Shown here piece after piece: positions 35,667 through 44,605 of a DNA stretch of 64,000 nt; positions within the stretch are counted from its first letter, which is position 1, and the number at the start of each line of letters is the position of its first letter. The stretch is from contig CAKNHF010000015.1 of assembly GCA_930972465.1 (NCBI GenBank), positions 1 to 64,000 on the forward strand, in the 5' to 3' direction. This DNA is from an uncultured Lachnospiraceae bacterium. GTDB taxonomy: Bacteria > Bacillota > Clostridia > Lachnospirales > Lachnospiraceae. Made by a program: the position numbers and the translations under genes. The notes below the pieces were generated by a model. That model saw only the letters and a list, made by a program, of their open reading frames with translations. It had not been told where the DNA came from and did no database searches.

Positions 35667-37139
35667 CTATCTGTGCATGGAGAAAGAGTCTTCATCATAA
35701 TTGCTCAGGTTCGCATAGATTCCTCTGTCGTCCGCTTCCTTGATCAGAGCATCCCTTGATTTCTTCGCCAGCTTCTGATCTTTGAAGGAACTCGGTCCGC
35801 CGACACATCCGCCGTCGCACGCCATACCTTCGATAAAGTCCTCCGGAAGTCTTCCGACCTTCATAAGGAGAAGCGCCTTCTTACATTCATCTGCTCCGTT
35901 TGCCTTGCAGACTTTAATATCAATATCATTTCCCGACTCTTTCAGACTTTCCTGAACGGCCGCGGCAACACCGCCGGAATTTCCGAATCTCTTTCCGAAT
36001 ACGGAGGACTCCTGATAAGTGTTCTCCGCCGGCTCAAGAGCAACACCCTTTGCTCTCATCATCGCGCGGATCTCACTGTATGTAAGCGCATAATCTGCAT
36101 TTCCTTCGATCTTCTGATCCACGATCTCGGACTTCTTGGCAAGGCACGGCCCGATGAATACAGTCACAGCTTCCGGATCCTTGGCCTTGATCAGACGGGA
36201 TACGCCGCACATCGGGGAAACTGTGGTGGACACTGCATCACTCAGCTCCGGATAGTGTTTGCGCACCATATTTACAAATCCCGGACAGCAGGATGTCACT
36301 TTCTTCTTGCCTTCCGCATAGGCCTCTCGCCACTCCTCCGCTTCGCTCTTCGCAGTCAGGTCTCCGCCCAGTCCGACTTCCACGAATTCTGTGAAGCCAA
36401 GTTCTTTCATCGCTTTTCTCCAGCTGGCCATTGTGATATCCGGTCCGAACTGTCCTTCTGTCGCCGGCGCCAGCATCGCATAGACATGTTTTCCTGACTT
36501 CATGGCATTAATCACGTCCACGATCCATGTCTTGGAACCGATCGCGCCGAACGGACAGCTGTGAATACATTTTCCGCAGCGGATACATTTCTCCTCATCG
36601 ATAACAGAAATTCCGTATTCATCGTAGGAAATTGCGTCTACCGGACAGCTGAACTTACACGGTCTCTGGAGATGTGCAATGGCATTATACGGACAGGCTT
36701 CCGCACATTTTCCGCACTCCTTGCATTTCGAAGGATCGATATGAGAACGGCTGCGTCCTGCCTCGATAGCCCCGAACTTACATGCATTGATACAGGCCTT
36801 TCCAATACAGTTCTGACAGTTCTCTGTAACCGTATAGCTGGAAATCGGACAGTCTTCACATGCTGAGCTGATAACCTGAATCACATTTCCGTCATCCTTC
36901 AGCCCCGGAGCCTTTCCCTCTGCCAGACGGACACGCTGTCTGATAATCTCTCTTTCCTTGTAAATACAGCAGCGGAACTGCGCAGTCGGTCCCGGGATCA
37001 GTTTCATCGGAATCTCGTCCTTGCGCTCTTCCAGCTCTCCCTCAAAAGCCAGCCGCGCCACTTCTTCTAAAACCGCGTGTTTGATCTTGATTACATTAGC
37101 GTCTGCGTACCTCAAAATTTTTCCCTCCATGATTCTCAT
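35667..37139 (-). CDS. Monomeric [FeFe]-hydrogenase-like protein with multiple ferredoxin clusters
   Basis: 490 residues. The N-terminal half has several [4Fe-4S] motifs (CQNCIGKACINAC, CKECGKCAEACP, CIRCGKCIHSCP). The C-terminal catalytic domain retains the H-cluster ligands: TSCCPGFV (L1), GPCLAKKSE (L2) and GMACDGGCVGGP (L3). Compared with classical HydA, L1 lacks the Trp after CCP and L3 lacks the GGGQP ending, as in the divergent group B type. It may make H2 or act as a redox sensor. GGAG is 7 nt before ATG 37139. There is 115 bp to the ferredoxin-type aldo/keto reductase upstream. Confidence 0.85.
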   Translation of the reverse strand: MRIMEGKILRYADANVIKIKHAVLEEVARLAFEGELEERKDEIPMKLIPGPTAQFRCCIYKEREIIRQRVRLAEGKAPGLKDDGNVIQVISSACEDCPISSYTVTENCQNCIGKACINACKFGAIEAGRSRSHIDPSKCKECGKCAEACPYNAIAHLQRPCKFSCPVDAISYDEYGISVIDEEKCIRCGKCIHSCPFGAIGSKTWIVDVINAMKSGKHVYAMLAPATEGQFGPDITMASWRKAMKELGFTEFVEVGLGGDLTAKSEAEEWREAYAEGKKKVTSCCPGFVNMVRKHYPELSDAVSTTVSPMCGVSRLIKAKDPEAVTVFIGPCLAKKSEIVDQKIEGNADYALTYSEIRAMMRAKGVALEPAENTYQESSVFGKRFGNSGGVAAAVQESLKESGNDIDIKVCKANGADECKKALLLMKVGRLPEDFIEGMACDGGCVGGPSSFKDQKLAKKSRDALIKEADDRGIYANLSNYDEDSFSMHR

Positions 37140-37254
37140 AATTTCACTCCTGCCATACCCTCTGATGCCTTGTTTTCCCTAACCATTATGATATCATGTC
37201 AAAAAAAATTTGCCTAGAGATTTCCTTGTATTCTTTGCCGAACAATTCGCCATA

Positions 37255-38349
37255 TCACTTTCCGAAATATTCCCGGATCTCTTCCATCCGCTTCACCTGC
37301 TCCACATGGAAGGGACATCTTGAATCACAGTGCCCGCAGCCGATGCAGTCCTTCGCAGTCTTCTCCAGGTTCATATAATGGTCCTTCGCCAGAACATCAC
37401 CGGCCTGCACCAGGTCATAGTACTTATTGATCAGTCCCACATCCAGTCCGGCCGGACATGGCTGGCAGTGATTGCAGTAGACGCAGATTCCCTCTGCATC
37501 CTGAGGTGCAAAAGTTCCTATGACAGAATAATCCTTTTCCTCCGGAGATGCCTCAAGGAATCCCAGAATACGCTTTAAATCCTCTCTGCCCCGAATACCC
37601 GGAAGCACAGTCACCACTCCCGGCTTGTCCAGGGCGTACTGAATACACTGATATTCCGTCAGTGCCCTCTGAAACGGCGAGGTCTTCTCATTTAACAGCT
37701 GACCTCCGCCGAACGCCTTCATGACAGAGATTCCCACGCCCTCCGCCTCACATCTGCGGTAAAGAGCGGTCCGCTCGTCCACGCTTCCGATGGCATACTC
37801 CCCGTGGCGGTAGTCATAGGCCGGGTTAATGCTGAACATGAGCATATCGATCAGTCCCATATCAAGCACTTTTTCTACGATCTCAGGCGTGTGGGAAGAA
37901 AGACCGATATGCCGGATCACCCCGTCCGCTTTCAGACCTTTCATATAATCCAGCGTTCCGCCCGAAATCACTTTGTCAAGATCTGCCGCTTCATCAATAC
38001 AGTGGATAAAGCCGAAATCAATGTAACCCGTCTTCAGCATCTTGAGCTGCCAGTCCACAGATCTTTTGATCTTCTCCGGATTCAGCGTCCATCCATAGGT
38101 TCCCGTCCTGTACTCCGCCCCGAAATGTACCTGAAAGTATACCTTATCCCTGCAGCCTTCCACGGCTCTTCCAAAGGGTGCGAAAGGCACGGAATCTGCC
38201 GCCGCCATATCAAAATAGTTGATTCCGTTCTCCACCGCCAGGGCAGCCGCAGCCTCAACTTCCTTCTCGCCGGAAGCGCCCATGGAACTGTTTCCAAGCC
38301 CCAGTATACTGATCTGTTCTCCGCCCTTTGGCAGTTTTCTGTACTCCAT
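37255..38349 (-). CDS. Aldo/keto reductase with C-terminal 4Fe-4S clusters
   Basis: 364 residues. Residues 1-270 form the AKR barrel (GLGNSSMGASG, NYFDMAAADS, IDFGFIHCID, HIGLSSH). The C-terminal extension carries two cysteine clusters (CVYCNHCQPCP and CIGCGHCDSRCP), so electrons may come from ferredoxin and not only NAD(P)H. The classic catalytic Tyr position (after the first Asp) looks altered in FDMAAADS, which also hints at unusual chemistry. It is 1 nt from the MATE stop, so the two are co-transcribed. Confidence 0.87.
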   Translation of the reverse strand: MEYRKLPKGGEQISILGLGNSSMGASGEKEVEAAAALAVENGINYFDMAAADSVPFAPFGRAVEGCRDKVYFQVHFGAEYRTGTYGWTLNPEKIKRSVDWQLKMLKTGYIDFGFIHCIDEAADLDKVISGGTLDYMKGLKADGVIRHIGLSSHTPEIVEKVLDMGLIDMLMFSINPAYDYRHGEYAIGSVDERTALYRRCEAEGVGISVMKAFGGGQLLNEKTSPFQRALTEYQCIQYALDKPGVVTVLPGIRGREDLKRILGFLEASPEEKDYSVIGTFAPQDAEGICVYCNHCQPCPAGLDVGLINKYYDLVQAGDVLAKDHYMNLEKTAKDCIGCGHCDSRCPFHVEQVKRMEEIREYFGK

Positions 38350-38350
38350 T

Positions 38351-39709
38351 CTATTTTCCTCCTAACCATTTTCCTCTCTGAAGACGCACAAACAGAAGGA
38401 TCCCCCGCACACACAGTTCTACCGCCATGGCGATCCATGCTCCCGGAAGACCGATCCTGCCCACCAGTGCCACGGATATCGTCAGCCTGACGCCCCACAT
38501 GCTGATCAGATTCAGTATGCTCGGAATCAGAGAATCTCCTGCTCCTCTGAGCGCCCCCGATGACACAATGGACGCTGCGTAAAACGGTTCCGCGAACAGC
38601 TCGATGCGGAGCACACGGACTCCCAGCTCCCGCACCTGAAGATCCGGGGTCAGCATGGCAAACACCGCAGGGCACAGAAAATACATCACGATCCCGCATG
38701 CTGTCATGACAAGGCAGCCCAGAAGCACAGAGAGGTCAGCGAAATTCTTCGCCAGCTTTTTCTTTCCCGCCCCCATGCTCTGTCCTACCAGCGTGGTGGC
38801 AGCCGTTCCGATCCCGTATCCGGGCATATAGCAGAGACTCTCCGCGGTAACCGCAAAAGAGTTGGCTGCAATCGCCACGGATCCCAGCGGCGCAATGATC
38901 TTTGTTGACGCGATCTGGGCGCCGCAGAGCGCAATGTGTTCAAAACTCATGGGCAGACCGATCTTCACAGCGCGCACGAAGATCTCTTTCTCCGGCCTCC
39001 AGGACTCTCCTCGCCGCATTTTCAGTGCCGGTGAACAGACGCACAGTCTCCACAGCATCAGAACCGCGGTCAGTGCCTGCGCAAGTGCGGTTCCGATAGC
39101 GGCTCCGGCCACTCCGTACCTGCTGATGAAAATCATGTTAAAAATCACATCTTCCCCGCACATGCAGGCATTCAGCAGTCCCGGCGTTTTCATATCTCCG
39201 CTGCACTGGAGCATTGAGCCCGCCAGGCTGCTGAGCTGCACGGCCGGAAGCGAACAGGCATAAATAAAAAAGTAGTCTGAGGCGTCCTTCCGGATCGCTG
39301 TTTCTGCTCCCAGCCAGACCGGCAGATGTCTGCTCACCGCAATTCCGGCGGCCATCAGAATCAGGGAAAAGAGTGCCGCGGCACACAGACCATTCTTTAC
39401 AACTTTTCTTGCCCTCTTTTCATCTCCCGCACCGATCTGATGTGCAGTCTGCACGGAAAATCCAACGGACATCGCGCTGCACAGACCGCTTAAAAGCCAG
39501 GTGCTTGTCGAGACAACGCCGATCGATGCCGAAGCCAGAGCACCCAGTCCGCCCACCATTGCCGCATCAATATACTGCATTATGATAGATGAGATCTGCG
39601 CAAGAATCGCAGGGACACTGAGCCGCCACACCACAGACAGCTTTTCTCTGCGTAACATTTCCGTATCATTGCCGATCAGTCCGGCAATTCCCTGTTCCTT
39701 CTCTTCCAT
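38351..39709 (-). CDS. MATE family efflux transporter
   Basis: A 452-residue transporter with 12 predicted helices in two homologous halves. It exports drugs or metabolites against Na+ or H+. The N-terminal LSVVWRLSVPAILAQISSII with AMVGGLGALASASIGV, and the second-half GYGIGTAATTLVGQSMGAGK, are typical. GGAG precedes ATG 39709. It is first in a unit with the ferredoxin-type aldo/keto reductase. Confidence 0.9.
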   Translation of the reverse strand: MEEKEQGIAGLIGNDTEMLRREKLSVVWRLSVPAILAQISSIIMQYIDAAMVGGLGALASASIGVVSTSTWLLSGLCSAMSVGFSVQTAHQIGAGDEKRARKVVKNGLCAAALFSLILMAAGIAVSRHLPVWLGAETAIRKDASDYFFIYACSLPAVQLSSLAGSMLQCSGDMKTPGLLNACMCGEDVIFNMIFISRYGVAGAAIGTALAQALTAVLMLWRLCVCSPALKMRRGESWRPEKEIFVRAVKIGLPMSFEHIALCGAQIASTKIIAPLGSVAIAANSFAVTAESLCYMPGYGIGTAATTLVGQSMGAGKKKLAKNFADLSVLLGCLVMTACGIVMYFLCPAVFAMLTPDLQVRELGVRVLRIELFAEPFYAASIVSSGALRGAGDSLIPSILNLISMWGVRLTISVALVGRIGLPGAWIAMAVELCVRGILLFVRLQRGKWLGGK

Positions 39710-39799
39710 TCTCTGTTCTCCATCCTCTTCTATTTCAGATTTTACTTTATCATCTCTGAGCCGGAATCACAAATACCTGTCATTTATAGCTCCATATGC

Positions 39800-40381
39800 T
39801 TATTTTCTATAGTTCATCTGTATCACCTGGTCTGCTCCGAGCAGATCGATATCTTCTCTGTCATGTGTCACACAGACCACGGTCTTTCCCTCCGCCCTGA
39901 TCCTGATATATCCGGCTGTGATCTCCTTCATCTCATCGTCCAGTCCCTTGAGCGGTTCATCCAGGAACAGGATATCCCCATCTGCGCAGAGCGCCCTCAG
40001 CACTGCCGCCCTCCGGCGCATTCCCCCGGAGTATTCCCTCACAGGCTGATCCATACATTCATACAGCCCAAGTGTTCTCAGGCCTTCCTCTATCTCATCC
40101 ACGCTGCGCTTCGGACACACAAGGCGTATATTTGTCTTTGCGCTCAGATTATCGCAGAGCCTGTCTTCCTGGAACACGGCGCTCTTTTTATCCGGTATTC
40201 CCTCCACTCTGCCTCCGTCCGCCTTTTCCAGTCCCATAAGAATTCTCAGAAGCGTCGTCTTTCCACAGCCGGACGGTCCCATAATACAGGCAGTTTTTCC
40301 CACTGGAAGGACTGCACTGAAATTATCCAGCACTTTATGATCCCCGTACGATTTCTGCAGTCCGCTGATTCTTATCTCCAT
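39800..40381 (-). CDS. ABC transporter ATP-binding protein (nitrate/sulfonate/thiamine-precursor type)
   Basis: 193 residues, short even for this family (usually 230-260). Walker A GPSGCGKTT, signature YSGGMRRRAAVLRAL, Walker B ILFLDEPLKGLDDE and switch VTHDRED are all present. One base separates it from the permease stop. It is the last gene of a binding protein-permease-ATPase operon. Confidence 0.88.
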   Translation of the reverse strand: MEIRISGLQKSYGDHKVLDNFSAVLPVGKTACIMGPSGCGKTTLLRILMGLEKADGGRVEGIPDKKSAVFQEDRLCDNLSAKTNIRLVCPKRSVDEIEEGLRTLGLYECMDQPVREYSGGMRRRAAVLRALCADGDILFLDEPLKGLDDEMKEITAGYIRIRAEGKTVVCVTHDREDIDLLGADQVIQMNYRK

Positions 40382-40382
40382 C

Positions 40383-41159
40383 TCACCCCATCCTTTCCAC
40401 CCGTTTTACTCCCAGATCGATCAGCCATAGGAAGAACCGTTCAAACAGGACACTGATCACAACGATCACCAGCGTCCACGCGAACAGATCCGGCGTATTC
40501 AGATAAATCTTGGCATTATACAGATTCTCTCCGATGGTGTTCTCCGGAAGGCCGATCACCTCCGCGGCTATGCCTGATTTCCAGCACAGTCCGAGAGCCA
40601 GGGTGCATCCTGCCCGGAAGAACGGCAGTATCTGCGAAGCATAAATATACCGGATCCGGTAAGAAATCGGGATGGCAAACAGCTCCGCCATCTCCGTCAG
40701 CTTCCGGTCCATGCTGCGGATCCCGTCTCTCACATTCGTATAGATCACCGGGAAAACCATCAGCAGCGAGATGATCACTGACAGATTCTCCGGTGAAACC
40801 CAGATCAGCACAAGAATGATAAAAGACGCCACCGGAATCGACTTGACCGTCTGCACAAAGGGCTCCAGGAGCTCGTCGATCCGAAGGAATACAGCCGCGG
40901 CCGCGGCCAGCAGAACGCCGCTGATCATCCCCAGCAGGAATCCTGCCAGAATCCGCAGAAAAGAACAGGCAAGTGACTGCCAGAAAACTGCGGTCTGCAC
41001 CAGCTCCAAAAGTCTCCTTATTACAGCAACAGGAGATACCAGCAGTATCTCCTGTCCGATCCGCATGCTCACGACCTGCCAGACGATCAGCCAGACCGCG
41101 GCAGCCCAGAGCTTTATTTTTGATTTTTTTCTGTTACTGGATATAGTAGAAGTCATCAC
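40383..41159 (-). CDS. ABC transporter permease (SsuC/TauC/ThiX type)
   Basis: 258 residues with about six helices. The EAA loop region TEMAELFAIPISYRIRYIYASQILPFF near residue 170 fits the BPD_transp_1 family. It starts with a GTG inside the end of the binding-protein gene (26-nt overlap), with GGAGGAG 9 nt upstream. It forms the membrane channel for the substrate delivered by the downstream-numbered lipoprotein. Confidence 0.88.
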   Translation of the reverse strand: MMTSTISSNRKKSKIKLWAAAVWLIVWQVVSMRIGQEILLVSPVAVIRRLLELVQTAVFWQSLACSFLRILAGFLLGMISGVLLAAAAAVFLRIDELLEPFVQTVKSIPVASFIILVLIWVSPENLSVIISLLMVFPVIYTNVRDGIRSMDRKLTEMAELFAIPISYRIRYIYASQILPFFRAGCTLALGLCWKSGIAAEVIGLPENTIGENLYNAKIYLNTPDLFAWTLVIVVISVLFERFFLWLIDLGVKRVERMG

Positions 41160-42174
41160 CCGGCAGTTCTCCTCCTATTGATTCCGGATTTGCGTCCTTA
41201 AGGACCGCAAGATAGCCGGAAAGCTGTTCCTTCATGTCCTCTCCTGTGATGCATACAATATTGCACTCCGGTATCGCCTTTACTGCCACATCCTCAGTAA
41301 CGATATCATAGTTTCCTACCAGTTTTGCTGCATCTTCCACATTGTTGTTGACATAATCCACCGAATCCGCATACCGGTCCAGAAAGTCCTCTACTGCCTC
41401 AGGATTCTCCTCAGCGAATTCTTTTCTCACAACGACCACGCCTGTCAGAAGACTGCTCTTCGTCTCTTCATTTTCCATCACCTTGTCCCATTCTTCTGTC
41501 AGATCAAGGGCAACTCTGAGATCCGGATTCTTCGTCTGAGCGGTGGTTACAAAGGGCTGAGGCAGCATTGCGATCCCTTCCGGATCCTGGGCAATCGCGC
41601 TGACACATTCCGAGTGCTCGCTCTTCCACTCAATCGTAACGTCTGTTCCCGGTGTAAGTCCGTTCTTTTCCAGTATAAAATTAAGCGCATATTCCGGTGT
41701 GGATCCTTTTCCGCTTGCATAGATCGTCCTGCCCGCAAGATCGGTCACAGACTGAACAGAATCCCCGTTTTCCACAATATAGAGCACTCCCAGGGTATTC
41801 ACCGCCATTACCTGAATCTGTCCCTCTGTCTTATTGTACAGCACAGACGCCAGATTTGCAGGAACCGCGGCGATATCTGCATCTCCCTGAATCAGCTTCG
41901 GCGTTACTTCATCCGCGGAAGCTGCAATTTCAAAACTGTAATTCTCCGTATCCACATTTCCCGAGTCTGCGTCGTCCATAAGTTTTACCATTCCCATGGC
42001 TGTGGGACCTTTCAGTGCCATCACATTCACATCTGCCGGTTCCGCCTGAGCCTGAGCTCCGCTGTTCTCCTGTGTTTCATTCTGATCCGCGCTTCCGCCA
42101 TCCGAGCTTCCGCATCCCGCAAGAAGCGCTGCTGAAAGCATAAGCGCCGTAATAAGTGATATGATCTTTTTCAT
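41134..42174 (-). CDS. ABC transporter substrate-binding lipoprotein (NMT1/TauA-like)
   Basis: A 346-residue lipoprotein. The signal peptide ends at LLAGCGSS, so Cys20 is lipidated. A Ser/Gln/Glu-rich linker leads to a periplasmic-binding fold of the nitrate/sulfonate/pyrimidine-precursor group (GPTAMGMVKLMDDA, DIAAVPANLASVLY). The substrate is not deducible. AGGAGG precedes ATG 42174. The frame extends further upstream to 42288 but has no ribosome site there. It is preceded by a MerR-like gene in the same orientation. Confidence 0.87.
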   Translation of the reverse strand: MKKIISLITALMLSAALLAGCGSSDGGSADQNETQENSGAQAQAEPADVNVMALKGPTAMGMVKLMDDADSGNVDTENYSFEIAASADEVTPKLIQGDADIAAVPANLASVLYNKTEGQIQVMAVNTLGVLYIVENGDSVQSVTDLAGRTIYASGKGSTPEYALNFILEKNGLTPGTDVTIEWKSEHSECVSAIAQDPEGIAMLPQPFVTTAQTKNPDLRVALDLTEEWDKVMENEETKSSLLTGVVVVRKEFAEENPEAVEDFLDRYADSVDYVNNNVEDAAKLVGNYDIVTEDVAVKAIPECNIVCITGEDMKEQLSGYLAVLKDANPESIGGELPGDDFYYIQ

Positions 42175-42190
42175 ATTCTCTCCTCCTGTT

Positions 42191-42230
42191 ATAAAACAGG
42201 CAGCCCCTGAAGATCGTACAGAACTGCCTG
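42191..42230 (-). promoter_or_regulatory. Hairpin ahead of the binding-protein gene
   Basis: Arms CAGGCAG and CTGCCTG (42224-42230, 42197-42203) with a 20-nt loop, followed by TTTTAT on the minus strand. It could be a weak terminator between the MerR and transporter genes or an attenuator. Confidence 0.4.
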
Positions 42231-42284
42231 ATGCAGATATGGCTGTGCCATCCACAGGTATTTTAGCAAAGAGAGACAGACATG

Positions 42285-42632
42285 TCAAAAATCACCTTTC
42301 CTCTTCTCCCGGATGATATAGTCTATCTTATCAAGAAGTTTCTGTTCACAGTGGATCTTTTCCAGAAGCTCCCCCCGCTTCTTTCTGAGTAATCTCACCT
42401 GCCCCGCAGCCCCTTCTTTCGTCCCGCCGAGAGCAAAATACTGCCGGATCTCCCCGCATGTGAAGCCGGCCTCTGTAAAAATGCAGACCGCGCCCAGATC
42501 TCTGACTTGATCCTCATTGTAATCTTTTGTACCGTCCTCCAGCTCTTTTCCGATAATCAGTCCTTCGGATTCGTATCGCTTCAGCTTCTCAGCCGGAATG
42601 CAGAATCTTTCTTCAATTTCCCGAATCGTCAT
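42285..42632 (-). CDS. Small MerR-like regulator
   Basis: 115 residues. TIREIEERFCIPAEKLKRYESEGLI is a divergent MerR helix-turn-helix with the usual RYxxxGLI wing, then a helical dimerisation region (GQVRLLRKKRGELLEKIHCEQKLLDKID). There is no metal-binding Cys pair at the C-terminus and no effector domain. The longer frame to 42698 lacks a ribosome site, while GGAGG precedes ATG 42632. It lies 110 bp upstream of the importer operon on the same strand and probably controls it. Confidence 0.75.
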   Translation of the reverse strand: MTIREIEERFCIPAEKLKRYESEGLIIGKELEDGTKDYNEDQVRDLGAVCIFTEAGFTCGEIRQYFALGGTKEGAAGQVRLLRKKRGELLEKIHCEQKLLDKIDYIIREKRKGDF

Positions 42633-42704
42633 GTTTCTTTCCCTCCCTCGGCCAATCAGTTCTGTGTCCCTGTATCCTCTTCTTCCGCCGACAGTCAAAA
42701 AAAG

Positions 42705-42743
42705 AAGTACAGGCAGAGAAACAAATGCTTCCCCGCTGTACTT
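42705..42743 (-). terminator. Terminator of the HAD-LysR unit
   Basis: Arms AAGTACAG and CTGTACTT (42705-42712, 42736-42743), with CTTTTTTT following on the minus strand. Confidence 0.7.
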
Positions 42744-42785
42744 TCATTCTAATTTTTCATTCTTCTCCTGTCCAATGCTTATCTT

Positions 42786-43673
42786 TTATGCGCCCTTATA
42801 CTCTTCGAGCATATTTTTGAATTCTTCCAGAAAACGGCCTGCCGCCCTGGAAAAAGGCTGAAATTTCTTCCACACAAGCACGGAGGACAGTTCAAGTGCG
42901 GGAGAAAGCGGACGGAATACAAGATTCTCTCTCTGAAAGCTGTCCATGGCTCCCTCCACCGTCATAAAACAGATTTTTCCGGGATTCACCATAATCTGCG
43001 CATTGGTAATGATATTGCATGTCGCAAAAATATTCATCTGTTCTGTATCTTCGCCCAGCCAGTTGGCAATCTCTTTCTGCATAGAGAGCCGGCTCGCCGT
43101 GATAAGGGGGACCTGCTTTATATCCTCCCTCTCGATCACTTCCTTTTCCGCCAGAGGATGATTCTTTTCCATGAACAGGCCCCAGCGTTCTTTTACCGGA
43201 ATGCGGATAAAATCATACTTCTCGATATCGATCGGCTCCAGCAGCAGCCCGAAGTCACACAGACCTTTATCCAGACGCTCTTTGATAAAATCCGATGTAT
43301 TAGAATAAATCTCATACTGAACCTTAGGATACTTCTCACGGAATTGCACCATTGCCTTCATGAGAATCTCCGAGGACCGGATCGCTCCTTCACCGACAGA
43401 TATCTTCCCTCCCACATCTTCCGGCTCTGAAAATTCCGCCTCTATCCTGTCGACCAGCTCCGTCACTTCTTCCGCCCGGTGCCGGAGCATAATCCCGGCA
43501 TCCGTGAGCATAAGATGCTTTCCTCTCACAAACAGCTGTGTCCCAAGCTCTTCTTCGAGCTGTGCGATCTGGCGGCTCAGCGTAGGCTGGGTTATATGGA
43601 GCACTTCCGCCGCTCTTGATATATTTTCCTCCCTGGCCACGGCCAGAAAATATTTCAATACACGAATTTCCAT
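42786..43673 (-). CDS. LysR family transcriptional regulator
   Basis: 295 residues. The N-terminal HTH is LKYFLAVAREENISRAAEVLHITQPTLSRQIAQLEEELG. A type-2 periplasmic-binding-like effector domain follows from residue 90 (KISVGEGAIRSSEILMKAM). It starts 20 nt after the HAD hydrolase stop, so the two are co-transcribed. The target genes are not evident from the sequence. Confidence 0.9.
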   Translation of the reverse strand: MEIRVLKYFLAVAREENISRAAEVLHITQPTLSRQIAQLEEELGTQLFVRGKHLMLTDAGIMLRHRAEEVTELVDRIEAEFSEPEDVGGKISVGEGAIRSSEILMKAMVQFREKYPKVQYEIYSNTSDFIKERLDKGLCDFGLLLEPIDIEKYDFIRIPVKERWGLFMEKNHPLAEKEVIEREDIKQVPLITASRLSMQKEIANWLGEDTEQMNIFATCNIITNAQIMVNPGKICFMTVEGAMDSFQRENLVFRPLSPALELSSVLVWKKFQPFSRAAGRFLEEFKNMLEEYKGA

Positions 43674-43693
43674 ACAGTCTCACTCCGCTCCTC

Positions 43694-44416
43694 CTATTCT
43701 TCCGGAATCTCCCGGACAAAATCCAGAAGTTCACCCAGGCTTCCCATATAGTCTGTGGCAATCGGAAGATTCTTCCTGTTCTCCATGGTGTCCGTCACCA
43801 GATATGTCTTTACCCCAAGGCCGCGGATAACCAGATCTTCTTCCACATCATTCCCTACCATCAGACATTCCGCCGGATCCAGGGACAGCTCGTCGAGGAC
43901 CGTCCTGAAATACTCGATGTTCGGTTTACAGAAAGAATAGTCTTCATACGTTGTAATCAGCCCGAAATCATCTGCGTCAAGTCCAGCCCACCGTATCCGG
44001 TTCATGGTCGCGCAGCGCGGAAACACCGGATTCGTCGCGAGAAATGTGCCCATCCCCTTCCTCTTTGCCTCCTTAACGACCGCGTCAGCCAGAGGCGAAG
44101 GGTGCGTCACCTGTATCGCCTGATTGAAGTCGGTGTCATAGAATTTCACTGCCAGCGCCTCAGACTGTTCGGTCGTGGTCGGAAGAACATCTTCCATAAA
44201 ACTCCAGAAAGCCTCCCGGTTCGTCCTGCTCCCGTCATTTTTCACCATTGCCTCATATCCCGTCCACACCGCTGTGATGAACGATTTCGGCTCTACCCGG
44301 ATTCCCGCCGCAATATAGGATTTAGCAAGAAGCGGCATATAAAATTTCACAAATTCATCCTGAATCATGGGAAGCAGTGTCCCGTCCAGATCAAATAAAA
44401 TATTCCTGATGCTCAT
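43694..44416 (-). CDS. HAD superfamily hydrolase
   Basis: A 240-residue haloacid-dehalogenase-fold phosphatase. Motif I is LFDLDGTLLP (Asp nucleophile near residue 9), motif II is around LATNP, motif III is the Lys in FCKPNIEYF, and motif IV is MVGNDVEEDLVI. The insertion between motifs I and II is a helical C1 cap. The substrate is unknown. It is first in a unit with the LysR gene. Confidence 0.88.
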   Translation of the reverse strand: MSIRNILFDLDGTLLPMIQDEFVKFYMPLLAKSYIAAGIRVEPKSFITAVWTGYEAMVKNDGSRTNREAFWSFMEDVLPTTTEQSEALAVKFYDTDFNQAIQVTHPSPLADAVVKEAKRKGMGTFLATNPVFPRCATMNRIRWAGLDADDFGLITTYEDYSFCKPNIEYFRTVLDELSLDPAECLMVGNDVEEDLVIRGLGVKTYLVTDTMENRKNLPIATDYMGSLGELLDFVREIPEE

Positions 44417-44467
44417 ATTCTTATCACCCTGCTGTCTGTAAATAGTCTTTGATTTTCAACAAGTAAG

Positions 44468-44497
44468 ATTATAGCATACGTCGGCCGGCAAGGTAAA
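44468..44497 (-). promoter_or_regulatory. Promoter of the HAD-LysR unit
   Basis: TTTACC (44497-44492), 18-bp spacer, TATAAT (44473-44468) on the minus strand, with TATGC before the -10. Confidence 0.55.
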
Positions 44498-44507
44498 ACA
44501 TATTTTT

Positions 44508-44605
44508 GGAGCCGGTTCTTCTCTGTGCAGATCCGCTTGCGATCCTCCACCCGTGCAGACGGCAGGAGCCCCGGAATACGGGACGCCTGCCGTCTTACGG
44601 CTCCT
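44508..44605. repeat. Multi-stem palindromic element after the acetyltransferase gene
   Basis: Outer arms GGAGCCG and CGGCTCC enclose a strong hairpin (GACGGCAGG / CCTGCCGTC with an inner CCCG/CGGG) and a weaker TGCA...TGCA hairpin, giving a three-way-junction layout. It overlaps the acetyltransferase stop and lacks a T-tract, so it is not a standard terminator. Confidence 0.4.

Noticed and set aside
42175-42290. TPP riboswitch ahead of the NMT1-like importer
   Set aside because: The conserved CTGAGA core and the three-way fold are absent. Only a simple hairpin is visible.
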